The notes under the pieces: model-generated
What the model saw: the letters and a program-made list of their open reading frames with translations, nothing else
What the model was told of the DNA's origin: nothing
Database searches by the model: none
Part shown: positions 9,176 to 19,474 of the stretch, one piece after another
Position numbering within the stretch: the stretch's first letter is position 1
How the letters are laid out: each line of letters opens with the position of its first letter
Assembly: GCF_900099785.1 (NCBI RefSeq)
Contig: NZ_FNDS01000001.1
Location: 434,001 to 498,000, forward strand
Length of the DNA stretch: 64,000 nucleotides
DNA from: Pseudomonas panipatensis
Lineage (GTDB): Bacteria; Pseudomonadota; Gammaproteobacteria; Pseudomonadales; Pseudomonadaceae
Direction of reading: 5' to 3'
Position numbers and translations under genes: made by a program

Positions 9176-9203
9176 AAAAGCCGGTCAGCGACCGGCTTTT
9201 TCT
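9176..9203 (+). terminator. Terminator after the ComEA-like gene
   Basis: Perfect 11-bp stem AAAAGCCGGTC (9176-9186), 3-base loop AGC, GACCGGCTTTT (9190-9200), then T. It lies 16 bases after the stop. Confidence 0.9.
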
Positions 9204-9263
9204 ATTCTGCCTTCGGGGCTGGAAAGTCCCCTGAGGTGGTTGGGGAAAATATTTCACCCCAAT

Positions 9264-9294
9264 GAAAAAGCCCCCGGCTTGCGCCGAGGGCTTT
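9264..9294 (-). terminator. Terminator of tRNA-Asn (minus strand)
   Basis: Read on the minus strand, AAAGCCCTCGGC, a short loop, then GCCGGGGGCTTTTTC starts immediately downstream of the tRNA-Asn CCA end. The stem has one G.T pair and ends in a T run. Confidence 0.85.
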
Positions 9295-9300
9295 GAATTT

Positions 9301-9376
9301 TGGCTCCGCGACCTGGACTCGAACCAGGGACCCAATGATTAACAGTCATTTGCTCTACCGACTGAGCTATCGCGGA
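9301..9376 (-). tRNA. tRNA-Asn (anticodon GTT)
   Basis: 76 bases including the encoded CCA. Read on the minus strand it begins TCCGCGATAGCTCAG. The anticodon loop is CTGTTAA (GTT) and the T-loop is GGTTCGAGTCC. The acceptor stem TCCGCGA/TCGCGGA pairs fully. It sits alone between its own promoter and terminator. Confidence 0.97.
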
Positions 9377-9388
9377 ACAACGGGGCGT

Positions 9389-9416
9389 ATCTTACTGATT
9401 AAAAAGGGGAAGTCAA
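9389..9416 (-). promoter_or_regulatory. Promoter of tRNA-Asn with GC-rich discriminator
   Basis: On the minus strand, TTGACT (9416-9411), a 16-base spacer and TAAGAT (9394-9389) are followed by ACGCCCCG before the start. The GC-rich discriminator is typical of stringently controlled stable-RNA promoters. The -35 lies inside the tyrB terminator stem. Confidence 0.75.
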
Positions 9417-9438
9417 CATTCTCTCGACGACTTCCCCC
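9401..9438 (-). terminator. Terminator of tyrB, overlapping the tRNA-Asn promoter
   Basis: On the minus strand, GGGGAAGTC (9437-9429), a 14-base loop, GACTTCCCC (9414-9406), then five T. It follows the tyrB stop by 8 bases. The descending arm GACTTCCCC contains most of the TTGACT -35 box of tRNA-Asn. Confidence 0.8.
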
Positions 9439-9445
9439 ATTTTTT

Positions 9446-10642
9446 TCAGAGCACCTGGACGATGGCGCGGGTGACGGTGTCCAGGTTGCCGTTGTTCAGC
9501 GCGGCGACGCAGATACGACCGGTACCGACGGCATAGATGCCGAACTCGTTCTTCAAGCGCTCTACCTGCTCGGCGGTCAGGCCGGAGTAGGAGAACATGC
9601 CGCGCTGCTGGGCAACGAAGCTGAAATCGCGCTTGGCGCCAAGGGTCGCCAGCTGGGCAACCATGGCCTGGCGCATGTTACGGATACGGTCGCGCATCTC
9701 GCCCAGTTCTTCTTCCCACAGGGCGCGCAGTTCCGGGCTGTTGAGTACGGCGGAAACCACGCTGGCGCCGTGGGTCGGCGGGTTGGAGTAGTTGGTGCGG
9801 ATCACGCGCTTGACCTGGGACAGGACGCGAGCGGATTCCTCGCGGCTATCGGTGACGATGGACAGTGCGCCGACGCGCTCGCCATACAGCGAGAACGACT
9901 TGGAGAAGGAGCTGGAAACGAAGAAGTTCAGCCCGGATTTGGCAAACAGACGCACAGCGGAGGCGTCTTCGTCGATGCCATCACCGAAGCCTTGGTAGGC
10001 GATGTCGAGGAACGGCACGTGCTCTTTGGCCTTGAGAACGTCGAGGACCTGTTCCCAATCGTCCATGCCCAGGTCGACGCCGGTCGGGTTGTGGCAGCAG
10101 GCGTGCAGCACCACGATCGAGCGGGCGGGCAGGGCGTTCAGGTCTTCGAGCAGGCCTGCACGGTTCACGCCATGGCTGGCGGCATCGTAGTAGCGGTAGT
10201 TTTGTACCGGGAAACCGGCGGCTTCGAACAGCGCGCGATGGTTTTCCCAGCTCGGATCGCTGATCGCCACGGTGGCATTGGGCAGCAGGCGCTTGAGGAA
10301 GTCCGCGCCGGTCTTCAGGGCGCCCGTGCCACCGACGGCCTGGGTGGTGACGACCCGGCCTTCGGCGAGCAGTTCGGAGTCTGCGCCGAACAGCAGCTTC
10401 TGTACGCCCTGGTCATAGGCCGCGATGCCTTCGATCGGCAGGTAGCCGCGCGGTGCATGGGCTTCGATCCGGGCTTTCTCCGCGGCCTGCACGGCGCGCA
10501 GCAACGGGAGGCGACCCTCCTCGTTGTAATAGACGCCAACGCCGAGGTTGATCTTGCCCGGGCGGGTGTCGGCATTGAAGGCTTCGTTCAGGCCCAGAAT
10601 GGGGTCGCGGGGGGCCATTTCGACAGCGGAGAACAGACTCAT
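9446..10642 (-). CDS. tyrB: Aromatic amino acid aminotransferase
   Basis: PLP-dependent class I aminotransferase that interconverts aromatic amino acids (and aspartate) with their keto acids using 2-oxoglutarate. Residues seen include the substrate-binding start APRDPILGLNEAF, CCHNPTGVDL with the cofactor Asn, and SSSFSKSFSLYGER with the PLP lysine. The start is ATG at 10642 (M-S-L-F-S), giving 398 residues; an upstream in-frame extension lacks family similarity. It is divergent from uvrB. The tyrB versus aspC/phhC distinction rests on gene context and similarity from memory. Confidence 0.92.
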   Translation of the reverse strand: MSLFSAVEMAPRDPILGLNEAFNADTRPGKINLGVGVYYNEEGRLPLLRAVQAAEKARIEAHAPRGYLPIEGIAAYDQGVQKLLFGADSELLAEGRVVTTQAVGGTGALKTGADFLKRLLPNATVAISDPSWENHRALFEAAGFPVQNYRYYDAASHGVNRAGLLEDLNALPARSIVVLHACCHNPTGVDLGMDDWEQVLDVLKAKEHVPFLDIAYQGFGDGIDEDASAVRLFAKSGLNFFVSSSFSKSFSLYGERVGALSIVTDSREESARVLSQVKRVIRTNYSNPPTHGASVVSAVLNSPELRALWEEELGEMRDRIRNMRQAMVAQLATLGAKRDFSFVAQQRGMFSYSGLTAEQVERLKNEFGIYAVGTGRICVAALNNGNLDTVTRAIVQVL

Positions 10643-10826
10643 TTTGGCAGCAGCTCTAAGGCGAAGGTGATGAAGCATTGGCAACCCGTCGCGAGGGACG
10701 CTGGGGGTTGCGTCGACGGGCCGGTATTATATCGGCCTCTATGGCACGCGGCGAGTTCATCGCGCATGCTTTCGCCTGGTTTGACGCCGCAATTCTGCCT
10801 GCGTCACACCCTCTGGAGAGGTTCCC

Positions 10827-12842
<2,016 letters not shown>

Positions 12843-12869
12843 GGCCGACTCTCGCCGGGCGCATTGCCG

Positions 12870-14429
12870 TCAGTGCGCGCCGGCTCCAGCCTGGGCGCCC
12901 AGCCCGCTAGGCAGGGGGCGGGTCAGCAGGGCGGCGAGCATGCTGACGGCGAGAACGATGCCGATGGCATGGAAGGCATCGTTGTAGGCCATGATGGCCG
13001 CCTGCTGATGTACGATCACGCTGATTTCGCCCAGCGCCGCCTGCTGGCTGCCCAGTTGCTCGGTAAGGAGCGCCAGGCGCTCGCTCACGGCGCCATTCAC
13101 CGGCACCACGGCCTCGCGCAGGTAGTCGTAATAGACCTTGGCGCGACTATCCAGCAGGGTTGCCAGCAGGGCGATACCGATCGCGCCGCCGAGGTTGCGT
13201 AAAATGTTGAAGAGGCTCGAGGCTGAACCGGCGTCCTGCGGCTGAAGATAGGCGGTGGCGATCAGCGAGATGGTCACCATCACCATCGGCTGGCCGAGGG
13301 CGCGTACCAGTTGGATCTGATTGAACTGCGGGCCGGCGAAGTCCGGGTTGAGAACCCCGGAGAAGAAGCTGGCGGCGCCGAACAGACCGAAGCCCAGGGC
13401 GCACAGCAGGCGCGGTTGTATCAGCTTCATCAGCTTGGGGATCAGGGGAATGAGGAATAGCTGCGGGATACCCATCCACATGATCACCTCGCCGATCTGC
13501 ATGGCGTTGTAACCCTGGACCTGCGCCAGGTACAGCGGCAGCACGTAGATCGAGCCGTACAGGCCCATGCCCAGGCCGACGCTGGAAATGCTCGATAGCC
13601 CGAAGTTGCGGTTGCGCAGGATGCCCAGGTTGATCAGCGGATTGGGGCGCGAGGTCTGCAGGATCACGAAGAGGATCAGGCTGACCAGGGCGATGCTGCC
13701 CAGGGCGACGATCAGATTCGATTCCAGCCAGTCTTTGCGATGGCCTTCTTCGAGAAAGACCTGCAGGCAGCCCAGGCCGATGGCCATGGTCACGATACCC
13801 GCGTAGTCGGTGCTCTTCAGTAGCTCCCAGTGCGGCGGCTTCTTCTCCAGGCCGTAGAGCAGCCCGGCGATCATCAGCAGGCCCGGCGGGATGTTGATGT
13901 AGAAAATGTACTCCCAGCCGAAGTTCTCGGTCAGCCAGCCGCCCAGGGTCGGGCCGATGGAGGGGGCGAAGGTGGCTGTGATGGCGAACAGCGCCATGCC
14001 TTTGGCGCGATGGTGCTCCGGCAGCTTGATCAAGGTCAGGGTGAATGCCAGGGGGATCAGCGCGCCGCCGGTGAAGCCCTGCATGGCGCGGAACATGATC
14101 ATGCTCTCCAGGTTCCAGGCGAACGAGCAGAGCAGGGAGGAAAACAGAAAGCCGATGGAAACGATCACCGCCAGCCGGCGCGCCGAGAGGAGCTGCACCA
14201 GCCAGGCGGTGAGCGGGATCATGATGATTTCCGCGACCAGGTAGGACGTGGATATCCATGAGCCTTCCTCCAGGGTCGCGGCCAGCGCGCCCTGGATGTC
14301 CTTCAACGAAGAGTTGGTGATCTGGATGTCGAGCACCGCCATGAACGCGCCGAGCATGGCGGCGAACACCGCGATCCAGTCGCGCCGACTCGGCTCGCCG
14401 GTGGCGCGGACGAGGGGATCAGCGCTCAC
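12870..14429 (-). CDS. emrB: DHA2-family MFS drug efflux transporter (EmrB-like)
   Basis: Fourteen-segment inner-membrane proton antiporter of the EmrB/QacA family, 519 residues, probably exporting hydrophobic toxicants together with the adjacent membrane-fusion protein. TM1 carries the DHA2 signature LDIQITNSSL and motif GSWISTSYLVAEII. Motif C-like glycine-rich segments follow (FTGGALIPLA, TFAPSIGPTLGG). Its ATG lies inside the end of emrA (11-base overlap), so the two are translationally coupled. The substrate is unknown. The LysR gene on the far side of emrA is the likely regulator. Confidence 0.9.
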   Translation of the reverse strand: MSADPLVRATGEPSRRDWIAVFAAMLGAFMAVLDIQITNSSLKDIQGALAATLEEGSWISTSYLVAEIIMIPLTAWLVQLLSARRLAVIVSIGFLFSSLLCSFAWNLESMIMFRAMQGFTGGALIPLAFTLTLIKLPEHHRAKGMALFAITATFAPSIGPTLGGWLTENFGWEYIFYINIPPGLLMIAGLLYGLEKKPPHWELLKSTDYAGIVTMAIGLGCLQVFLEEGHRKDWLESNLIVALGSIALVSLILFVILQTSRPNPLINLGILRNRNFGLSSISSVGLGMGLYGSIYVLPLYLAQVQGYNAMQIGEVIMWMGIPQLFLIPLIPKLMKLIQPRLLCALGFGLFGAASFFSGVLNPDFAGPQFNQIQLVRALGQPMVMVTISLIATAYLQPQDAGSASSLFNILRNLGGAIGIALLATLLDSRAKVYYDYLREAVVPVNGAVSERLALLTEQLGSQQAALGEISVIVHQQAAIMAYNDAFHAIGIVLAVSMLAALLTRPLPSGLGAQAGAGAH

Positions 14430-15453
14430 CGAGGTGGACCTCGGCCTCGACCGACATGCCGGGGCGGATCAGGCCTTTCAGCGGCGTGTCGCCAGCGAAG
14501 GTGATCTTTACCGGAATGCGCTGCACCACCTTGGTGAAGTTGCCGGTGGCATTGTCCGGCGGCAGCAGGCTGAACTGCGCGCCGGAGGCGGCGAACAGGC
14601 TTTCCACGCGGCCCTCGATCGGGGTGTCGGAGAAACTGTCGAGGATCAGTGTGGCCTTTTGTCCCGGACGCATCTTGCCGATCTGGGTTTCCTTGAAGTT
14701 GGCTTGCACCCAGATGCCTTCATCCGGTACCAGCGACAGCAGTTGGGTACCGACCTGCACGTACTGACCGACACGGGCGCTGCGCTGGCCAATGAGGCCG
14801 CTCACCGGCGCGCGGATTTCAGTGCGGGCGAGATTGATCTCGGCCTGGGCGATTTCCGTGCGCGCGCTGTCTATCTGCGCCTGCAGACGCTTGATGTCGG
14901 CGTTCAGTGCATCGACCTGGATGCGCTGGGCCTGCAGGTCGGCCTCAGCCTTGGCTACCTGCGAGCGGGCGACATGGGTATCGGCGGTCAGGGTGGTGAC
15001 GCGCTCCTCCGAGACGTAGCCCGGCTTGCGCAGGGCCTGGGCGCGGCCGAGGTCGATCTGGGTGCGCCCGAAGGTGGCCTGGCTGGCGTTCAGGTCTGCC
15101 TCGCTGGCAGCGATCGCGCTCGACTGGCTCTTGAGTTTGCTGCGCGCCTCCACCAGCTCCGCTTCGTGGGTGGCCAGGGCGGCCTTGGCGCGCTCCAGGG
15201 CCAGTTGGAAGTCGGCTGCTTCGAGCTTGACCAGCAATTGGCCCTTGTCGACGTGCTGGTTATCGCTGACCAGCACCTGATCGATGCGCGCGCCCAGTTG
15301 ACTGGCGATGCGCGTGATCTCGCCCTGGACGTAGGCGTTGTCGGTGCTTTCGACGAATCGGCCGATGAAGTACCAGCGGCCGAGGAAGGCCGCGGCGACC
15401 AGGCAGAGAAGGACAAGGAAAACGGTCAGGCGTCGTTGTAATTGTGTGGGCAT
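14419..15453 (-). CDS. emrA: EmrA-like membrane fusion protein (HlyD family)
   Basis: Periplasmic adaptor that links an inner-membrane MFS pump to an outer-membrane channel. There is one N-terminal anchor (residues 8-27) followed by ESTDNAYVQGEI, the usual EmrA entry to the barrel-sandwich domain. A long alpha-hairpin coiled coil spans roughly residues 85-190, then RAPVSGLIGQRSARVGQYV and the beta-barrel. The start is ATG 15453 (M-P-T-Q-L); an in-frame TTG at 15462 is the alternative. No outer-membrane factor gene lies next to it, so a TolC/OprM-type partner must come from elsewhere. Confidence 0.9.
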   Translation of the reverse strand: MPTQLQRRLTVFLVLLCLVAAAFLGRWYFIGRFVESTDNAYVQGEITRIASQLGARIDQVLVSDNQHVDKGQLLVKLEAADFQLALERAKAALATHEAELVEARSKLKSQSSAIAASEADLNASQATFGRTQIDLGRAQALRKPGYVSEERVTTLTADTHVARSQVAKAEADLQAQRIQVDALNADIKRLQAQIDSARTEIAQAEINLARTEIRAPVSGLIGQRSARVGQYVQVGTQLLSLVPDEGIWVQANFKETQIGKMRPGQKATLILDSFSDTPIEGRVESLFAASGAQFSLLPPDNATGNFTKVVQRIPVKITFAGDTPLKGLIRPGMSVEAEVHLGER

Positions 15454-15540
15454 GGGAAGCAAGCGTTTGGTTGGCCAAAATGTCCGCCAATGTAGCAGTG
15501 TTCCTTGTCAGGCCGCAGCCGCTACACTTCGGAAACTTTG

Positions 15541-15557
15541 TTGTTTATAGGGAACAA
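15541..15557. promoter_or_regulatory. Short inverted repeat at the LysR start (possible operator)
   Basis: TTGTT (15541-15545) and AACAA (15553-15557) form a 5-bp inverted repeat with a 7-base centre, overlapping the RBS of the LysR gene in the 106-base divergent region with emrA. Autoregulation is possible but short repeats like this arise by chance. Confidence 0.25.
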
Positions 15558-15559
15558 TC

Positions 15560-16480
15560 ATGGGGCTGGATGATGCGCTGATCTTCACTCGCGTCGTTGA
15601 ATTCCACAGCTTTACCCAGGCCGCGCAGAGCCTGGGCATGCAGAAGTCGACGGTGAGTCGGCGCATCGCACTGTTGGAAGAACGCCTCGGCGTGCGCCTG
15701 CTCAACCGCACGACGCGCAAGTTGCGCCTGACGGAGGTGGGGCAGGCCTATTACGACCGTTGCCGGCAGATCATGCTGGACTTCGCCGAGGCCGAGCAGG
15801 CTGTCATGCAGTTGCAGCAGGAGCCTTCTGGCCTGCTGCGCATCACCGCGCCCATCGAGTTCGGGCAGATGTACCTGGCCGGCGTGCTCGGCGACTTCAT
15901 GCGCCTGTATCCGCAGATCACCGCCGAGGTGGAGTTGAGTTCGCGCACCGTCGATCCGCTGGAGGAGGGCGTCGATATCGCCATCACCGTCGGTCAGCCA
16001 GAGGATTCGACGCTGATCGCCAGACGCCTGCTGGTGACCAATCGCTGCCTCTGCGCCAGCCCGGAGTACCTGCGCCAGCATGGCCGGCCGCAATATGTCG
16101 AGGATCTGGCCAGGCACCGGGCAGTACTGGTGGCGCAGGACTCGCAGCGCTACTGGCCGCTGTCCAACGAAAGCGTGCCGTGCCAGCGGGTGTTGTCCTG
16201 CAACAACATCTCCTTTGCCCGCGAGGCGGTGCTGGCCGGCGCGGGGATCGCTTCGCTGCCGGAGCTCATCGTCGAGGCGGCGCTGGAGTCCGGGCGCCTG
16301 GAGCGCCTGCTTCCGGGGGTGCAGTTGCCGATCGGTGAACTTTACGCGGTCTATCCCTCGCGGCGTTTTCAGGCAATGAAGGTGAAGACCTTTCTCGACT
16401 ACCTGATCCACCGCCTGCCGATCGACGAAAGCCATCGGCTGGAGCCGGGGGCGGCCCGCCTGATAACATTGCACCCATGA
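15560..16480 (+). CDS. LysR-family transcriptional regulator (efflux-linked)
   Basis: 306-residue LysR-type regulator. The N-terminal winged HTH reads FTRVVEFHSFTQAAQSLG then KSTVSRRIALLEERLGVRLL. The effector-binding domain begins near residue 90 (LRITAPIEFGQMY). It has the CrgA/DsdC-type features of regulators of efflux genes. It is divergent from emrAB with a 106-base shared promoter region, the standard layout for a LysR gene and its target. The ligand cannot be inferred. Confidence 0.88.
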   Translation: MGLDDALIFTRVVEFHSFTQAAQSLGMQKSTVSRRIALLEERLGVRLLNRTTRKLRLTEVGQAYYDRCRQIMLDFAEAEQAVMQLQQEPSGLLRITAPIEFGQMYLAGVLGDFMRLYPQITAEVELSSRTVDPLEEGVDIAITVGQPEDSTLIARRLLVTNRCLCASPEYLRQHGRPQYVEDLARHRAVLVAQDSQRYWPLSNESVPCQRVLSCNNISFAREAVLAGAGIASLPELIVEAALESGRLERLLPGVQLPIGELYAVYPSRRFQAMKVKTFLDYLIHRLPIDESHRLEPGAARLITLHP

Positions 16481-16528
16481 GCGCCGGCCCCGCCCCGCGC
16501 TGTCCACTCCGCTTTCACGAGAGCTTTC

Positions 16529-18013
16529 ATGACCACTGTCCGCACCCGTATCGCGCCATCTCCCACCGGCGACCCGCACGTCGGCACTGCCTACATCGCG
16601 CTGTTCAACCTCTGCTTCGCCCGTCAGCACGGCGGCCAGTTCATCCTGCGTATCGAGGACACCGACCAGCTGCGCTCCACGCGCGAATCGGAACAGCAGA
16701 TATTCGACGCGCTGCGCTGGCTGGGCATCGAGTGGGACGAGGGCCCGGACGTCGGTGGTCCGCACGGCCCGTACCGGCAGAGCGAGCGTGGCGCCATCTA
16801 TAAGAAGTACTCCGACGAATTGGTCGAGAAAGGCCATGCCTTCCCGTGCTTCTGCTCGGCGGAGCGCCTGGACCAGATTCGCGCGCAGCAAATGGCCAAC
16901 AAGGAAACCCCGCGCTACGACGGTCACTGCATGCACCTGCCCAAGGCAGAGGCCGCGCAGCGGATCGCTGCCGGCGAATCCCACGTGGTGCGCATGAAAG
17001 TGCCGACCGAAGGCGTCTGCGTGGTTCCGGACATGCTCCGCGGCGACGTCGAGATTCCGTGGGATCGCATGGACATGCAGGTGCTGATGAAGGCCGACGG
17101 CCTGCCCACCTATTTCCTGGCGAATGTGGTCGACGACCACCTGATGGGCATCACTCATGTCCTGCGCGGCGAAGAGTGGCTGCCGTCGGCGCCCAAGCTG
17201 ATCAAGCTCTACGAGTACTTCGGCTGGGAGCAGCCGGTGCTCTGCTACATGCCGCTGCTGCGCAATCCGGACAAGAGCAAGCTGTCCAAGCGCAAGAACC
17301 CGACCTCGATCACCTTCTACGAGCGCATGGGCTACCTGCCGCAGGCGCTGCTCAACTACCTAGGGCGCATGGGCTGGTCGATGCCGGACGAGCGCGAGAA
17401 GTTCAGCCTGGCTGAGATGATCGAGCACTTCGACTTGTCGCGCGTCTCCCTGGGCGGGCCGATCTTCGACCTGGAGAAACTGTCCTGGTTGAATGGTCAG
17501 TGGATTCGTGAGCAGTCGGTCGAAGAATTCGCCCGGGAAGTGCAGAAGTGGGCGTTGAACCCCGAGTACCTGATGAAGATCGCCCCGCACGTGCAGGGGC
17601 GGGTGGAGAACTTCAGCCAGATCGCTCCGCTCGCCGGCTTCTTCTTCAGCGGCGGTGTGCAACTGGACGCCAAGCTGTTCGAGCACAAGAAGCTCGACGC
17701 TACCCAGGTGCGCCAGGTGTTGCAGCTGGTGCTGTGGAAGCTGGAAGCGTTGCGCCAGTGGGAGAAGGACAAGATCACCGCGTGCATCCAGGCAGTGGCT
17801 GAGCACCTTGAGCTGAAGCTGCGCGATGTCATGCCGCTGATGTTCCCGGCCATCACTGGCCAGGCTAGTTCGGTGTCCGTGCTCGATGCCATGGAAATCC
17901 TCGGGGCCGACCTGTCGCGCTATCGCTTGCGCCAGGCTCTGGAGCTGTTGGGTGGCGCCTCCAAGAAGGAAGCCAAGGAGTGGGAGAAGATCCGCGACGC
18001 CATCGGCGCCTGA
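16529..18013 (+). CDS. gltX: Glutamyl-tRNA synthetase
   Basis: Charges tRNA-Glu with glutamate. Class I synthetase with the HIGH-type motif [14 protein letters not shown] at residues 8-21 and the KMSKS-type motif [10 protein letters not shown] near residue 250. The C-terminal anticodon-binding helical domain runs to 494 residues, the family length. ATG is at 16529. It ends in its own terminator and is followed within 400 bases by two tRNA-Glu genes, so enzyme and substrate genes are adjacent. As usual, Glu rather than Gln specificity is assumed from family membership. Confidence 0.97.
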   Translation: MTTVRTRIAPSPTGDPHVGTAYIALFNLCFARQHGGQFILRIEDTDQLRSTRESEQQIFDALRWLGIEWDEGPDVGGPHGPYRQSERGAIYKKYSDELVEKGHAFPCFCSAERLDQIRAQQMANKETPRYDGHCMHLPKAEAAQRIAAGESHVVRMKVPTEGVCVVPDMLRGDVEIPWDRMDMQVLMKADGLPTYFLANVVDDHLMGITHVLRGEEWLPSAPKLIKLYEYFGWEQPVLCYMPLLRNPDKSKLSKRKNPTSITFYERMGYLPQALLNYLGRMGWSMPDEREKFSLAEMIEHFDLSRVSLGGPIFDLEKLSWLNGQWIREQSVEEFAREVQKWALNPEYLMKIAPHVQGRVENFSQIAPLAGFFFSGGVQLDAKLFEHKKLDATQVRQVLQLVLWKLEALRQWEKDKITACIQAVAEHLELKLRDVMPLMFPAITGQASSVSVLDAMEILGADLSRYRLRQALELLGGASKKEAKEWEKIRDAIGA

Positions 18014-18028
18014 GGATCGCTCCCATCG

Positions 18029-18055
18029 AAAGCCGGGCCTTGAGCCCGGCTTTTT
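18029..18055 (+). terminator. Terminator after gltX
   Basis: AAAGCCGGGC (18029-18038), 5-base loop, GCCCGGCTTT (18044-18053), then T. It is a 10-bp perfect stem 15 bases after the stop. Confidence 0.9.
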
Positions 18056-18187
18056 CATGCGTCGGAAATGCAGGGCGTGCTTGCGGCGGCTCTATGGAAT
18101 GACATGGGAAAGTCCAGGCCGGTTTCGGGGGCGTGCATAAGTGTTTGTTCTTTGAGAGAAAAAATTTAGGAAAGTCGAAAAATCTTG

Positions 18188-18216
18188 TTGACAGGGTAGC
18201 GCCTCGCTCTTAAGAT
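18188..18216 (+). promoter_or_regulatory. Stable-RNA type promoter of the tRNA-Ala/Glu array
   Basis: Consensus TTGACA (18188-18193), 17-base spacer, TAAGAT (18211-18216), followed by the GC-rich discriminator GCGCCCCG. An A/T-rich stretch upstream (18150-18185) could act as an UP element. The first tRNA starts about 60 bases further on. Confidence 0.85.
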
Positions 18217-18282
18217 GCGCCCCGTTCTCGCGACGAACTGAACGAACAGCGCGAAGCGAGGCAAGCGGTATAGCGGTACTTT

Positions 18283-18358
<76 letters not shown>

Positions 18359-18406
18359 AATTACCAGTAAGTCCTGCCAAGGCAGGGCTGAAAATCGAAG
18401 GTTTGC

Positions 18407-18482
18407 GTCCCCTTCGTCTAGTGGCCTAGGACACCGCCCTTTCACGGCGGTAACAGGGGTTCGAGTCCCCTAGGGGACGCCA
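18407..18482 (+). tRNA. tRNA-Glu (anticodon TTC), copy 1
   Basis: 76 bases with encoded CCA. It starts GTCCCCTTCGTCTAG. The anticodon loop CTTTCAC lies between CCGCC and GGCGG, giving TTC. The acceptor stem GTCCCCT/AGGGGAC pairs fully. It is the substrate of the adjacent gltX product. Confidence 0.97.
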
Positions 18483-18527
18483 TTAATTCCAGCGACGATG
18501 CGTTCGCGTCGTCCGCCAGAGTCATCT

Positions 18528-18603
<76 letters not shown>

Positions 18604-18645
18604 AATCGCCAGAGTTCGCGATCCGCGGATTTCTTCGAAGGATAC

Positions 18646-18721
18646 GTCCCCTTCGTCTAGTGGCCTAGGACACCGCCCTTTCACGGCGGTAACAGGGGTT
18701 CGAGTCCCCTAGGGGACGCCA
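18646..18721 (+). tRNA. tRNA-Glu (anticodon TTC), copy 2
   Basis: Identical by eye to the copy at 18407 with encoded CCA. It is separated from tRNA-Ala copy 2 by 42 bases (48 in the first unit). The array terminator follows 25 bases later. Confidence 0.97.
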
Positions 18722-18746
18722 ATTTTCCCGCTCTGCGGGGCCTATA

Positions 18747-18776
18747 GGGTCACTCAATTTTCGAGTGGCCCTTTTG
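18747..18776 (+). terminator. Terminator of the tRNA-Ala/Glu array
   Basis: GGGTCACTC (18747-18755), 7-base loop AATTTTC, GAGTGGCCC (18763-18771), then TTTTG. A 9-bp stem with one G.T pair. Confidence 0.85.
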
Positions 18777-18836
18777 TTTTTCTAGCCTCCGAAAACTTCA
18801 GCGACCAGTGGTCGGCGTTTCTGCTTGTCAAAATTT

Positions 18837-18874
18837 ATTACGAGCATAATATTTCGATCGTAATATTTTGATCG
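18837..18874. promoter_or_regulatory. Putative operator of the TetR gene: inverted plus tandem direct repeats
   Basis: ATTACGA (18837-18843) and TCGTAAT (18858-18864) form the ends of a 28-bp imperfect palindrome (11 of 14 positions symmetric). Overlapping it, TAATATTTCGATCG (18847-18860) is repeated directly as TAATATTTTGATCG (18861-18874), a 14-bp tandem with one mismatch. It lies 20 bases before the TetR start, in A/T-rich DNA unlike its surroundings. Confidence 0.6.
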
Positions 18875-18893
18875 AGACAGGTGGTGGCAGGCG

Positions 18894-19451
18894 ATGAGCG
18901 ATAAATCCACGGCGGGCGACAAGAAGACTCAGACCCGCGAGCGAATTCTCCAGGCGGCAGCGGCGGCCCTGGTCCGGCGAGGTCCGCTCGAACCCAGTGT
19001 CAACGAGGTGATGAGTGCCGCCGGGCTGACCGTGGGAGGCTTCTATGCGCATTTCGATAGCAAGGATGCGCTGATGCTCGAGGCTTTCCGGCAAACGCTG
19101 GCGAGCCGTCGGGCGGCCTTGAAAAGCTTCGATGCCGCTACGCCGTTCAGCGAGCGGCGTGCCTTGGCTGCGGCCTTCTACCTGTCCCGCAAGCATCGCG
19201 ACAGCGAAGGGCAGGGCTGTCCCCTGCCCAGTTCGCTGGCTGAGGCGGCGCAATTGCCGGAAGGCTTCCGAGAGGCGCTGGCCGAGCATATCGAGTTGAT
19301 GGTCGCCGCGCTGGCGGAGCGTCCGGAGGACGCTGACCTGGTACTGGCTGACCTCGCCCTGATGGTGGGCGGACTGTCCCTGGCTCGGGCCCTGGGGCAA
19401 GGCGATCTCTCCGACCGCATCCTGCGTGCCGCAAAAAAAGCGGTGATCTGA
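18894..19451 (+). CDS. TetR-family transcriptional regulator
   Basis: 185-residue repressor with an N-terminal HTH: TRERILQAAAAALVRRG, then the recognition region LTVGGFYAHFDSKDALMLEAF at residues 43-63. The C-terminal ligand domain has the QGCPLPSSLAEA segment seen in TetR proteins of the YxaF/LmrA type. The palindromic/direct-repeat element just upstream is the obvious site for autoregulation. The hydrolase gene begins 23 bases after its stop, so both are likely under this regulator. The ligand is unknown. Confidence 0.9.
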   Translation: MSDKSTAGDKKTQTRERILQAAAAALVRRGPLEPSVNEVMSAAGLTVGGFYAHFDSKDALMLEAFRQTLASRRAALKSFDAATPFSERRALAAAFYLSRKHRDSEGQGCPLPSSLAEAAQLPEGFREALAEHIELMVAALAERPEDADLVLADLALMVGGLSLARALGQGDLSDRILRAAKKAVI

Positions 19452-19474
19452 TCCCTCGATGGGAGGTACTGGCA

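Noticed and set aside
10643-10826. LexA (SOS) box upstream of uvrB
   Set aside because: I looked for CTG-N10-CAG with A/T centre in the tyrB-uvrB gap and found no good match; the GGCCG...CGGCC repeat near 10720 does not fit.
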